Shown here in pieces: positions 7,365-16,022 of a stretch of 40,208 nt of DNA (position 1 is its first letter; every line of letters starts with the position of its first letter). The stretch is from CAZLQR01 sp964404095. Its GTDB lineage: Bacteria; Patescibacteriota; Microgenomatia; UBA1406; GWC2-37-13. Location of the stretch: positions 1 to 40,208 of the forward strand of contig CAYOIN010000009.1 in NCBI GenBank assembly GCA_964404095.1. Reading direction: 5' to 3'. The position numbers and the translations under genes are program-made. The notes beneath the pieces were generated by a model that searched no databases, had not been told where the DNA came from, and saw only the letters and a list, made by a program, of their open reading frames with translations.

Positions 7365-8412
7365 GCGGATTGAGCTGCGCTCCCCCCGATCGTACTTCAA
7401 AATGGAGATGTGGCCCGGTTGATCTTCCTGTTGAGCCCATATTTCCAATCTGCTGACCCTGTGAGACTGCCTGACCTGGATTGACGCCAATCTGTGAAAG
7501 ATGTCCGTAGAGCGTCTGATATCCATTCCCGTGGTCGATAATTACGTGACAGCCATATCCGTATGCCAAACAACCGGCGTAGGTGACTGTTCCGGTATCT
7601 GATGCGAGAACCGGAGGAAGAGCGTTGTTGGCGATGTCCAGAGCCATGTGGTACCAGATTGGATACTGCGTGATACCTCCTGAGGTCGGCCATATGAAGT
7701 TCGAACTTCCTCGAGCTCCTGCCTGAATCGGTCCGGTATAGAAACCACCCGGGGATGACACCGGCTTTTGAGGAACGATCGAGCCGTTTGGAATAAAGAG
7801 CGGCTGACCCGAGGTGAGTGAAAAGGTGTCGAGATCGGAGAAGTCATTGAACGGAAAGTTTACGATGTTCTGTGCGTCGACATTGTACTTCTTTGCGATC
7901 GAGTAAATATTTTCTCCAGAAACAACTTTATGCATTACACCGGTCCCCGGTGGCACCTTCACGATCTGTCCGGGTTTCAGTGTGTCCGACTTGAGGCTAT
8001 TTGCCCACCTGAGTGTATCAAGGGAAACATCGAACTTCTTCGCAATAGAACTGAGCGTATCTCCTCCAAGAACGCTATACTCAACAACCTTGTCTCGTGG
8101 TTTTGCCGAGATAATCGTACCTAAGGTGCTTTCATATGGATTCACCGATACAATCGCGCTCTGAAGGCCCCTTGAGCTATCGAGCGTATTTCCGAATGGA
8201 TTGTTTTCTGCAAGAATCGGACCAACAACAAAGGCCGTTACCGCAAGTACGAAAAACGAACTATTCAAAAAAGATGATGAATATTTTCCACGTTTTACGA
8301 TTAAGATCGCAACAAAAATGTCCTTCATCTGCTCGATGACCTTAGCTGCACTCAGTACGCGTGAGGGAATGTAGCTGGTCAAGAAGGCAAAATACTCAGA
8401 TATCGATTGCAT
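7348..8412 (-). CDS. LysM-containing M23 metallopeptidase
   Basis: Envelope peptidoglycan hydrolase or a related cell-wall factor. Seen in 354 aa: a cytoplasmic N-terminus, one membrane segment at about residues 48-68, two LysM repeats (about 111-155, GGDTLSSIAKKFDVSLDTLRWAN; and about 160-210, SGENIYSIAKKYNV), then a C-terminal M23 domain. That domain has zinc-site residues in WYHMALDIAN, CHVIIDHGNGYQTLYGHLS and GPHLHFEVR, so the H-x3-D and HxH metal motifs are intact and the enzyme is probably active. The start is supported by an extended -10 upstream. It is transcribed apart from the two larger envelope genes next to it. Confidence 0.93.
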   Translation of the reverse strand: MQSISEYFAFLTSYIPSRVLSAAKVIEQMKDIFVAILIVKRGKYSSSFLNSSFFVLAVTAFVVGPILAENNPFGNTLDSSRGLQSAIVSVNPYESTLGTIISAKPRDKVVEYSVLGGDTLSSIAKKFDVSLDTLRWANSLKSDTLKPGQIVKVPPGTGVMHKVVSGENIYSIAKKYNVDAQNIVNFPFNDFSDLDTFSLTSGQPLFIPNGSIVPQKPVSSPGGFYTGPIQAGARGSSNFIWPTSGGITQYPIWYHMALDIANNALPPVLASDTGTVTYAGCLAYGYGCHVIIDHGNGYQTLYGHLSQIGVNPGQAVSQGQQIGNMGSTGRSTGPHLHFEVRSGGAQLNPLNFLR

Positions 8413-8426
8413 AGCAAGCTACTGTA

Positions 8427-8435
8427 ATTGTAGCA
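8427..8435 (-). promoter_or_regulatory. Extended -10 promoter of the M23 peptidase gene
   Basis: Minus strand TGC-TACAAT (8435-8427), 14 nt before the ATG. This is an extended -10 (TGn) with no obvious -35, and the leader would be about 7 nt. Confidence 0.55.
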
Positions 8436-8457
8436 TAGAGACAGGCATACCTCGAAG

Positions 8458-10245
8458 CTAACGACCAAATAGTTTTATGCGTTCATCGCGTACTTTGTCG
8501 TACTGATCTGGAGCGGTGCGCTCGAGAATAGCAAGAAGTCGGTCGAAGGTTGATTCTGCTTTTTCTCGCGCCCCGGCATAGTAGTAGCTGTAGGCAAGAT
8601 GATAGAGCGTGGTGGGCTGCGAGGGTTTCAATGTTGAAGCTTCCTCAAAAAGGGTAACGGCATTCGTATACTGTCGTAACGAATAATAGATTGTTCCTAG
8701 CTCGAGGCGATACCCTACATTCTGCGGATCAAGCAGTATTGCTCGTTGAAATGCAGCTATAGCCCAGGTACTCGCTCCCTCAACGCCAAGGAGACGACCG
8801 TATATTGAGCCAAGATTGGCCCAGTTCGATGCGCGCTTCGGGTTGAGTGCGACCGCGGACTGCGCCTCTTGAATCGCGGTCTGAACCGCTCTTGTCATAT
8901 ACTCCTGCGTTGTCTGTTGTTGTGCTGCGAGCTCCTGAGCAAGTAGTACATTCGTCTGCGAGAACGCTACTCGGTACTGTTCGCCGTACGGAAACAGCGA
9001 TACCGCCTCACCCTGTCGTCGGTAGAGCTCCTCGGCATCTTGATTGGCTACTGCGGTAAGTGCCTGCCGTGCTGCGATTTCCGCCTGATAGTATCGTGCA
9101 AAGAGAACTGCCGACCATGTAAGAGCGCCAGCAACAACTATCATAGGAAGAACGATCGATCTGTGAAGCTGCATCGGTCGACCATTCTCCGGAACAGTAA
9201 GACCAAAGATAAGAAACAACTGAAAGAGCGCATACAACGATACCGGGAAGAGGACGAATAACGCAATGGATAGGGTAAGGAGCGTTGCATTCATCCAGGA
9301 GCGCTTCGGCGATCTGAGATTCAGGTAGAGCGATACGATGAGTAACGATAACATCAAGACTGCCCCAACCAACCCACCCTCAACCGCGAGCTGAATGAGG
9401 GACGATGGTGCTCGTACATAGGTCGATGTCTGCCATGTTTCGCCTGTGTTGTATCGCGCATCCTTTGCGAGAGGAAAGCTCCATTCAAACGACTTAATAC
9501 CAGAGCCAAAAAGAAGTAGTTGGGGAGTGCTTGTACGCTCAAGAATGAGTTGAGCCGATGAAGCGACCGGAGCATAAAATTGATAGCTCGCAGCCAAAGG
9601 GGACCGTGCAACATTTATCGAGATCGCAAATAGGATCAGACAAAGCGCTACTCCATGTATGATGCGGTGTTTCTGTTTGTGGATCCGGAAGATGAGAAGA
9701 ATAACAACAAACAGAAAAAATGCGTATAGATCAAAGATGTTCCCAAAGGTGTTGAATGACTTGGTGGTGATCGTCGCGAGATAAGCGGCGAGTAGCTGTG
9801 CGGTCTGAGGGAAGATTGATATAAGAGCAATCAGAGCCGATTCTACGACGGCAGATATTATCAGAAATGGATAAACGTATCGATCTTTCTCTGTTTTAGA
9901 TAGGGTGGCAATGCAGAACGAAAAAACGAGGATTGATAACAGTGTCGGTGTGCCGAGGATGCCGGTGACGAGGTCTTGATGAGGGTTGGATGAATACAGT
10001 GCTGTATAGCCGGTAAGGTATACAATAAGAACACCCGCTAACATAAACAAGAGTGCAGTGCTTCTCTGAAGAGTATTACTCCTTTGTATAGCTACAGATC
10101 CTGAGAATGCCCATACGACAACGGTCGAGATGATGAGAAGGAGCGCTGCTTTATTCGTCTCGAAGTATTCGCGCGTGATCGGGACAAAAAAGAGTGGTAA
10201 TAAGACCAGGACAATTGCTGTTGTATATCGCTTCAAGGTATTCAT
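8458..10245 (-). CDS. Polytopic membrane protein with C-terminal TPR repeats (O-antigen-ligase-like)
   Basis: Seen: 595 aa with about ten hydrophobic segments over residues 1-375, a large loop in the middle of that region, and a soluble C-terminal third with tetratricopeptide repeats (NWANLGSIYGRLLG, NVGYRLELGTIYYSLRQYTNAVTLFEEAS, TTLYHLAYSYYYAGAREKAESTFDRLL). This layout matches O-antigen-ligase/PglL-type (Wzy/WaaL superfamily) membrane proteins with TPR tails that are frequent in Patescibacteria, but I do not see a clear catalytic signature. A glycan or glycoprotein ligase role is inference. It starts 6 nt after the 971-aa surface-protein gene, so they share a transcript and may act on the same surface structure. 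Confidence 0.75.
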   Translation of the reverse strand: MNTLKRYTTAIVLVLLPLFFVPITREYFETNKAALLLIISTVVVWAFSGSVAIQRSNTLQRSTALLFMLAGVLIVYLTGYTALYSSNPHQDLVTGILGTPTLLSILVFSFCIATLSKTEKDRYVYPFLIISAVVESALIALISIFPQTAQLLAAYLATITTKSFNTFGNIFDLYAFFLFVVILLIFRIHKQKHRIIHGVALCLILFAISINVARSPLAASYQFYAPVASSAQLILERTSTPQLLLFGSGIKSFEWSFPLAKDARYNTGETWQTSTYVRAPSSLIQLAVEGGLVGAVLMLSLLIVSLYLNLRSPKRSWMNATLLTLSIALFVLFPVSLYALFQLFLIFGLTVPENGRPMQLHRSIVLPMIVVAGALTWSAVLFARYYQAEIAARQALTAVANQDAEELYRRQGEAVSLFPYGEQYRVAFSQTNVLLAQELAAQQQTTQEYMTRAVQTAIQEAQSAVALNPKRASNWANLGSIYGRLLGVEGASTWAIAAFQRAILLDPQNVGYRLELGTIYYSLRQYTNAVTLFEEASTLKPSQPTTLYHLAYSYYYAGAREKAESTFDRLLAILERTAPDQYDKVRDERIKLFGR

Positions 10246-10251
10246 AGTTGG

Positions 10252-13167
10252 TTAGTTAATTACAAGCCAGCTGAATGATATATCACGATGGTTATCGGTG
10301 CCAATAGCAACGACAAAATGATTTACACAGGCTTCCTCGCTTTGAGTACAGATATGTTTTTCTTTAATGAAGAGTGGCCGTTCAAGGTATCCGTGTTCAG
10401 AAACCGGAGTTATGTAGACGTTCGAGCTGCTCTTGAGGTCAGGAAATGGAACAATAACAGTGTTCTCACCTTCCGGCAGGACGGCTTCACCCGCAATCTC
10501 AGGCAGATTGAGTCGCTTAAAGGTTGCTGATCCGGACGCAGAGACCGAGGCAACCGAAACCCCCTCGGTGTTTGCAATTTGAAGCTCATTTGCGGTTATT
10601 GACCCTCGTGTCACGATATTTCCACCGCGTGTAAAGAGTATTGCGTCCTTGAAAAATGAAATTGTTTTCTGAGATGCTATCTCAAGATTATCCGCCAGTG
10701 AGGTAATGGCATTCTGCACCGAGAGCGATGCGACCGTTGCCTCATTCGTAACAATGAGGTGGGACATGAGTGCCTCCTCTGATATGAGTGAGAAGACCTG
10801 AGAGTTCAGTAGAGAGCTTGGCGACGCAGACGAGGAGTGTGTAAGCTGCGTTAGTTTTTGCTGGACAGTATTGAGGTTGCTATTGATCAGGTCAATTGTG
10901 CCGCTCTTAATGGTTTGCGCCTCGACGGTATCAGAAAAGACACCATTTTTTGCAGAAACCGTTCCTGCAGACTGAATGTCGCCGGTGTTAGAAATCGAGG
11001 TTACGTTCTGTCCATTCGCCCCTTTCACAACGAACTCAGATGACGAGTCCTTCAGGTCGACCACGAGATCACCTCCGCTTGGAGGCGTGAGTGTTGATGT
11101 CTCTATCTGAGGTGAAATAACTTTCTGTGCGGTGAGGAGTTTTACCGGCGCTGCCAATATACCGGAAACAACCTCACTGATTATTGAAATTGGGGTGTCG
11201 GTCTGGGTTATCATGTCTGTACCGACAAAGACCATAATTTTATTCTTCACCGATCCTGGCTCCCATGGCTCAAGTGCGCGACCGATTACCATACCATCCC
11301 TATCTGCTTTTTGTCCCTTGCCTCGATCGGATGACGTTGTAATATAATCACCCACCTGAATTGCAGATGAGGAGGGTGATATCTTCACCGGCACACGACC
11401 CTTTAACGCGATCGGTAGAGGGTTGTCAGATGAGGAGATGTTGTGCCCAACGCTGATAAAGTCCCCAAAGTTATCTGAAACGATGCCGATGGTTGTAGAA
11501 TCATACGGTCGTGATGTTTTGATGAGCTGTCGAATCTCATCCCCGGTGGTAGTTTTAATAACTTTTGATCCCAGTGCTACGATGTCTCCAAACTCTGTGT
11601 TCGACTCGGTAGGATACATTTCTGCAAAGTCAGCGGTTGGCGTCGAAGCGCAGTCTACGATACCTTGGTTATCGGTTCCTGACTCAGAACTATGGCAGAG
11701 CGCGAATGAGGTTCCGGAGCCTCCAATATCAAGTGTGGTTTTCCCGGACGTGGATGAACTGCCTGAAACTAAGTCTCCCTTTACCGATAGTTTTGAACCA
11801 TCGGTTTGGTCAACAGCATTGAAAATACCTTGAGTTGAGGTCACACAGTCGAACGATCCGTCGAAGCAGATACGGTCGGTGAAAAGACTATTCCACATTC
11901 GAGTAGCGGATCCAAGATTGAATACGCGCCCGAGATCTGGTCCAACATCCCCTGAGATCTCAAGCCGGAAGGCTGCCGGGTGGGCGGTATTAATCCCAAC
12001 GTTCCCGCCGTCGGAGATAAAGATTCTATCGGAGCTCGAGCCACCTGTTTTAAGACGGATCGCTCCGCTACCGGTTGCATTCAGTGTAATATCACCGGTT
12101 TGCGCTGACTGGATGGTTACGTCTGAGCTGCTGGAGATGGTAAAGGTCCCACTCTTTGCCGTCGAAGCTATATGAGGAGCCTCCACCGAGAGAATAATCG
12201 ATCCATCCGGTGCAATATACGGAATAGATGAGGCCTCGGATCCAAGCGATAAATTCTGAAGGCGTTCTGTATTAGAAGAATAACTAACGTTAGCAATTTG
12301 TTTTCTCGGGCGCATCTCTTGATCAGAGCCAACCGTTGTTCCGAGGTAGAGCATAGCGTGCTCTGCAAAGAGCGTAGCAGAGACCTCACCGCCGCATACA
12401 TCCTGTGGTGGGGGAGGGCTCATTGCAGCTCCTCCAACAAGAACAGAAAAATTTCCGTTCCGTTCCGGTGTTATACTGCAGACGCCTGATTGGTATATAG
12501 GCGAGCGAGACGACGCAGAATCATAGAGTCTGAACTGCACTGGAGTTATCGAGCCAATCGCGTTACCCAGTCGGTCGGTAAGCCTCCCATTAAATGCGAA
12601 TATACGTCCCGAACTGCTCTTCTTGAGCGAAGCGAGCGGAGTTGTGTTCTTGGCAAAGAGAGTGCCGGATCCTTGAAGAAGAAGGTAGATGCCGGCAATC
12701 GACACACAGAGCCCAATGACAGGGCCAAACCGAAGGTTTCTGCGCATATCATGGCCAGCTGTTCCCATTTTTCTATACGGACGTGCAGTATTGTCGATAT
12801 CCATCTTCCGCTCAAGTTCTAAAACTGTCTTTTTTGTTGCATCTGGAATTCGTGCCGTTGTTATCTCTCGCTCCTTGAGAAAGTTCAGGAACCGTCGAAG
12901 AGAGGAAAGCCTGCGGTTATATGTCGAAGTTGGAAGAAGTAGTCGATCAAGGTGGGCAATATATTCTTTCACTACATCTGTCGTGATTAGGTTTTCAATG
13001 TCTTGATCGCTCTCTGCTCCTTGTCGCGAGCCTATCCAACCAACAAAGTACTTCGTGTCGGAGGCGTAGTTTTTAATTGAGGTGTGACTGAGGTCCTGAT
13101 TCTCCGCAGAAAGATACTCACGATATTCGGCCTCTATATTAGACAGATTATACCGATATTGAGCCAT
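10252..13167 (-). CDS. Membrane-anchored fibre-like surface protein with N-terminal integrase-type SAM-like domain
   Basis: Seen in 971 aa: residues 10-100 look like the N-terminal core-binding (SAM-like) domain of tyrosine recombinases, including TSIKNYASDTKYFVGWI and STYNRRLSSLRRFLNFLKE. No recombinase catalytic domain (R-HxxR-Y) follows. A basic linker and one membrane segment (about 148-171) come next, then about 800 residues of exported sequence rich in Ser, Thr, Gly and Asp. That part has beta-rich repeats like phage tail fibres or head-fibre collagen-like proteins (GNVGINTAHPAAFRLEISGD, LGSATRMWNSLFTDRICFDG, TADFAEMYPTES, VGDYITTSS) and six or more Cys. The start is fixed by TTGACA-17-TACGAT ending 5 nt before the ATG. 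Function unknown; a surface appendage or adhesin is inference. Confidence 0.82.
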   Translation of the reverse strand: MAQYRYNLSNIEAEYREYLSAENQDLSHTSIKNYASDTKYFVGWIGSRQGAESDQDIENLITTDVVKEYIAHLDRLLLPTSTYNRRLSSLRRFLNFLKEREITTARIPDATKKTVLELERKMDIDNTARPYRKMGTAGHDMRRNLRFGPVIGLCVSIAGIYLLLQGSGTLFAKNTTPLASLKKSSSGRIFAFNGRLTDRLGNAIGSITPVQFRLYDSASSRSPIYQSGVCSITPERNGNFSVLVGGAAMSPPPPQDVCGGEVSATLFAEHAMLYLGTTVGSDQEMRPRKQIANVSYSSNTERLQNLSLGSEASSIPYIAPDGSIILSVEAPHIASTAKSGTFTISSSSDVTIQSAQTGDITLNATGSGAIRLKTGGSSSDRIFISDGGNVGINTAHPAAFRLEISGDVGPDLGRVFNLGSATRMWNSLFTDRICFDGSFDCVTSTQGIFNAVDQTDGSKLSVKGDLVSGSSSTSGKTTLDIGGSGTSFALCHSSESGTDNQGIVDCASTPTADFAEMYPTESNTEFGDIVALGSKVIKTTTGDEIRQLIKTSRPYDSTTIGIVSDNFGDFISVGHNISSSDNPLPIALKGRVPVKISPSSSAIQVGDYITTSSDRGKGQKADRDGMVIGRALEPWEPGSVKNKIMVFVGTDMITQTDTPISIISEVVSGILAAPVKLLTAQKVISPQIETSTLTPPSGGDLVVDLKDSSSEFVVKGANGQNVTSISNTGDIQSAGTVSAKNGVFSDTVEAQTIKSGTIDLINSNLNTVQQKLTQLTHSSSASPSSLLNSQVFSLISEEALMSHLIVTNEATVASLSVQNAITSLADNLEIASQKTISFFKDAILFTRGGNIVTRGSITANELQIANTEGVSVASVSASGSATFKRLNLPEIAGEAVLPEGENTVIVPFPDLKSSSNVYITPVSEHGYLERPLFIKEKHICTQSEEACVNHFVVAIGTDNHRDISFSWLVIN

Positions 13168-13172
13168 ACTTC

Positions 13173-13201
13173 ATCGTAAGAAATATACTATCGACTGTCA
13201 A
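13173..13201 (-). promoter_or_regulatory. Promoter of the 971-aa surface-protein gene
   Basis: Minus strand TTGACA (13201-13196), 17 bp, TACGAT (13178-13173), then 5 nt (GAAGT) to the ATG. Near-perfect -35 with ideal spacing; the mRNA would be leaderless or nearly so. Confidence 0.7.
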
Positions 13202-13626
13202 GTCGAGAGATGGGTTGGATTGTTACTCAAATTCGAGGCTAGCTGGACAGAAGTAGAGGTTCTCAAATAGGGTCTATAGTAACATTTAATTTATGTAATG
13301 TTAATTAACGCAGATTACTTATCAGAACCTATACCTATCAATCTATATCATACGACCTATAGGACGAACAAAATATAGAAATATATTTCAAATTGAGGAG
13401 AATGGTGCATCTTTACTTTAAACATGTTTACTTAGGTATACGGCTACTGCATCGTAGTTTCGTGGCAATTAATACTATATATTTGCGCAGTCGAGATCCA
13501 TTAGTTGGCATTTTTTAACTCATTTTCCAGACATTGGCAAACGCTCTTCCTAACTGATAGTTTCGATTGATTCTGATAAACATTGTTAGATCGTGAGATA
13601 TTGGTTTTTTGTTATAGTTCGATATA
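13202..13626. other. AT-rich, palindrome-rich intergenic gap
   Basis: About 425 bp between two divergent promoters with no gene I can support. It contains TAACATT-10 nt-AATGTTA (13280-13303), the perfect palindrome GAAATATATTTC (13378-13389) and the perfect palindrome TAAACATGTTTA (13419-13430). Most intergenic gaps in the window are under 60 bp, so the length alone is unusual. Candidates are operators for the PaaX-like protein, a small RNA, or a decayed gene; the sequence does not decide. Confidence 0.5.
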
Positions 13627-13655
13627 TTGACATTATTTTCAACGTTTGTTAAATT
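13627..13655 (+). promoter_or_regulatory. Promoter of the PaaX-like gene
   Basis: TTGACA (13627-13632), 17 bp, TAAATT (13650-13655), then 8 nt to the ATG at 13664. This favours ATG 13664 over an in-frame TTG at 13646, which would lie inside the promoter. Confidence 0.65.
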
Positions 13656-13663
13656 TGTTGCCT

Positions 13664-14413
13664 ATGGGAATTAAGGAACGAAGAACGAAGATACTTCTTG
13701 CATTTGGCCTTCTTGGAGGTATTCAGCTTAATTTTGTTACTATAGACGATTCTTTTCTTACTCTATTCGATCTGTCATTAAATCAAAAAACGAAGGCAAC
13801 TTTAAGTTCATTGGAGAGAAAGGCCCTCATTAAGCCCAATACTGACAGAACTGCTTTTCAGCTGACACAGGAAGGCTTTGATGAGTTGTCGCGTGAGTTT
13901 CCATACTTTCGTTACTTTCGAACGAACTGGGATGGTGTATGGCGGGTTTTATCGTATGAGATCCCTGAGAAGAAGCGTGATCTACGAGACCGCTTGCGTA
14001 GAGAGGTTGCAAGCTGGGGTCTTGGACCATGGCACAGGTCGTTTTGGTTGACTCCCCACCCAATCGTCCCCCATCTGAAGCAGCTTGTTTCGGGGAAAGA
14101 GGAACAGCAGTATGTACAGGCGTTTGAATCGAGCCACGTTTTTGGAGATAGAGAAGTGCTTATTGAAAAGGTTTGGGGTAAGGTAGCGCTTGCCGAGAGA
14201 TATAAGAATCTCTTTAAGGTGTGGCATCAGGTGCTCTCTGAGAGTATCGATGCTGAAACGAAGCTCTCCAAGGTTCTGAGTTCGTTCGTAGATGTTGTTC
14301 GTAGGGATCCGGGATTGCCAAAAGAGCTTCTTGGTCAAAACTGGATCGGTTATGAAGCGCTTGAGCTATTCACCGAGATTAAGGGAATCCTCCTTAGTCA
14401 AGTAAAAAAATAA
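13664..14413 (+). CDS. PaaX-like transcriptional regulator
   Basis: Seen in 249 aa: an N-terminal winged-helix-like region (about residues 1-85) with KATLSSLERKALIKPN and FQLTQEGFDELSREFP, then the central Cas2-like/ferredoxin fold typical of PaaX proteins (WDGVWRVLSYEIPEKKRDLRDRLRREVASWGLGPWHRSFWLTP), then a helical C-terminal third. PaaX proteins repress phenylacetate genes in proteobacteria, but related proteins of unknown target are common in Patescibacteria, so no pathway is implied. No Cas genes are nearby. It overlaps the end of the opposing comEC-type gene by 20 nt. Confidence 0.75.
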   Translation: MGIKERRTKILLAFGLLGGIQLNFVTIDDSFLTLFDLSLNQKTKATLSSLERKALIKPNTDRTAFQLTQEGFDELSREFPYFRYFRTNWDGVWRVLSYEIPEKKRDLRDRLRREVASWGLGPWHRSFWLTPHPIVPHLKQLVSGKEEQQYVQAFESSHVFGDREVLIEKVWGKVALAERYKNLFKVWHQVLSESIDAETKLSKVLSSFVDVVRRDPGLPKELLGQNWIGYEALELFTEIKGILLSQVKK

Positions 14414-15230
14414 TATCTCCTAATATATCCGTTCGGAGTATTTCAGATTCACTCATCTTAAGTAATTCGAGTATTTCTGGAGATGGGTGGCCATAAGAGT
14501 TATTTCTTCCTACACTTATCACTGAGTAGGTGGGGTCTGCTAACAATAACAAGTCACGGTTTAGACCGTGTTTAGAGCCATGATGAGGAACCTTCAGTAT
14601 TGATGAGGCAAGTTTAGGCTTTTCTCGTAATCCGATCCATGTTTTTGCGGATATGTCGCCGGTGTAGAGAATAGACCAGTCATGGTACTTGAGATGCAAG
14701 ATTTGGGACATTTCATTTGGATCTGTTCCAGGTTTTAGGGCATGTAGAAAATCCGATGTTGGCCAATAGACAGTGATCGTAAGGTCTCCAGACTCAAAAA
14801 CATCGCCTTCGAGCGCCTCTCGAATAGGAACACCAGACACTTCAAGATTATGTAGGAGGGCTTTTGCTTCCTTGCCGATCTCAGGCTCCCGGTTCAGATA
14901 CACCGATAGAATGGTGTAACGTGAGCGAAGCGACTCCAGTCCACCATAGTGATCAATCTGGAGGTGTGAGATGAACACCGCCTCAATAACTCCATCAAAG
15001 TTACGGTTATGTTTGTGAATACAATTTTCTACGGACGACTGTTTACCGGTGTCTATGATAATATCGAGCCTGGGTTTTATATGTATATAACTCGCATCTC
15101 CCTGTCCGACATCGCAAAAAACCACGAATGAAGATACCGGTTGATCAGTGATACTTTCGCCCACCTGAAACAGTACCGCAATAATGCAGGCGACAATAAA
15201 CCCTACAGGTCGAACTGGATTGTCATGCAT
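14394..15230 (-). CDS. ComEC C-terminal half: membrane-anchored metallo-beta-lactamase-fold protein
   Basis: Competence-type nuclease-like domain made as its own polypeptide. Seen in 278 aa: a short N-terminus, one membrane segment (about residues 8-24), then a metallo-beta-lactamase fold with FCDVGQGDASYI, DIIIDTGK, the metal motif SHLQIDHYGGL (H89, D93, H94; the middle His of HxHxDH is Gln, as often varies in ComEC), YTGDIS and VPHHGSKHG. The open frame extends upstream to 15314, but that part only shadows the other half. The ATG at 15230 shares its A with the upstream stop (TGATG), so I take it as the real start, coupled by reinitiation. Confidence 0.82.
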   Translation of the reverse strand: MHDNPVRPVGFIVACIIAVLFQVGESITDQPVSSFVVFCDVGQGDASYIHIKPRLDIIIDTGKQSSVENCIHKHNRNFDGVIEAVFISHLQIDHYGGLESLRSRYTILSVYLNREPEIGKEAKALLHNLEVSGVPIREALEGDVFESGDLTITVYWPTSDFLHALKPGTDPNEMSQILHLKYHDWSILYTGDISAKTWIGLREKPKLASSILKVPHHGSKHGLNRDLLLLADPTYSVISVGRNNSYGHPSPEILELLKMSESEILRTDILGDIIFLLD

Positions 15231-16018
15231 CAGAGATGTATATAAGAAAACGGAATTAGTCGAGATACGGTCGTGATAAAAATAATATATCGAAGCATTC
15301 CTTCGGCCAACCACGCAAGTGGGGCGGAGAGCTGTGTCGAAAGAAGGCCAACAATGCTTATCGCAAAACCAAGAAGCATGAGGGGTCCAATCACAATAGA
15401 AACTGCCAAGTTTGCCAGAGGGGAGATGAAGGATATTTGATGGAAATAGATAAATATGAGCGGTGTTGTAAAGATCTGTGCGGCGACGGTGATTCTCAGT
15501 TCTTCAGGAAACCACCATCGTGGCTTGCCAGAGCTTTTCCCGAAGAGCACTATTCCCAGCGTTGCCCCGATTGACAGTAGAAAAGAAACGTTCGTTATAA
15601 GTGAAGGCTGGAAGGAGAGCATTGCGATAGCGGCAATAAAGAGCGAGTACAGGGCAATGGTTTTGCGGCTAAATAGCGTTGCAATTAAGCTCAAACAACC
15701 CATAATGGTAGCGCGAAGAGTGGGTGGCTCCAGACCAACGCATATGGCAAATAGGATAATAAAGCAGAGAGTGATGATGTCTGCGAATTTCTTTGGAAGA
15801 AAACCAAAGAGTGCCTCTAGCATAGCCCCAAGAACTGCGATATTCGATCCCGAGAGAACCATGATATGAAGGAGGCCAGATTGTTTAAAGGATTCGTTGA
15901 GCTCCTTGAGGTGGTCGATACTTCTGCCATAAGTGATCCCGTTCAGGAGGGAGGAGTACGGGCTCGAGAGGCATCTATTAATCACGTCAGTAAAATAATG
16001 AATTGAGAATTCTCCCAT
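15230..16018 (-). CDS. comEC: ComEC N-terminal half: competence membrane channel
   Basis: DNA-uptake channel of the Competence family. Seen in 262 aa: LLHIMVLSGSNIAVLGAMLEAL, the signature of the family, then about six to seven hydrophobic segments (LEPPTLRATIMGCLSLIATLFSR, FLLSIGATLGIVLFGKS, ISPLANLAVSIVIGPLMLLGF). The usual N-terminal OB/DUF4131 region is absent, and the metallo-beta-lactamase domain is encoded by the next gene, whose ATG overlaps this TGA. It starts 4 nt after comEA. ComEA, both ComEC parts and the prepilin peptidase farther along are consistent with type IV pilus-based DNA uptake. Confidence 0.85.
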   Translation of the reverse strand: MGEFSIHYFTDVINRCLSSPYSSLLNGITYGRSIDHLKELNESFKQSGLLHIMVLSGSNIAVLGAMLEALFGFLPKKFADIITLCFIILFAICVGLEPPTLRATIMGCLSLIATLFSRKTIALYSLFIAAIAMLSFQPSLITNVSFLLSIGATLGIVLFGKSSGKPRWWFPEELRITVAAQIFTTPLIFIYFHQISFISPLANLAVSIVIGPLMLLGFAISIVGLLSTQLSAPLAWLAEGMLRYIIFITTVSRLIPFSYIHL

Positions 16019-16022
16019 TGTG

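Noticed and set aside
13664..14413. CRISPR association of the Cas2-like fold in the PaaX-like protein
   Set aside because: The Cas2-like fold is normal in PaaX proteins and no repeats or other cas genes are in the window.
15230..15314. A frameshift in comEC, suggested by the 85-nt overlap of the two frames
   Set aside because: The ATG at 15230 overlaps the stop as TGATG and is followed by its own membrane helix, so a split gene explains it without an error.
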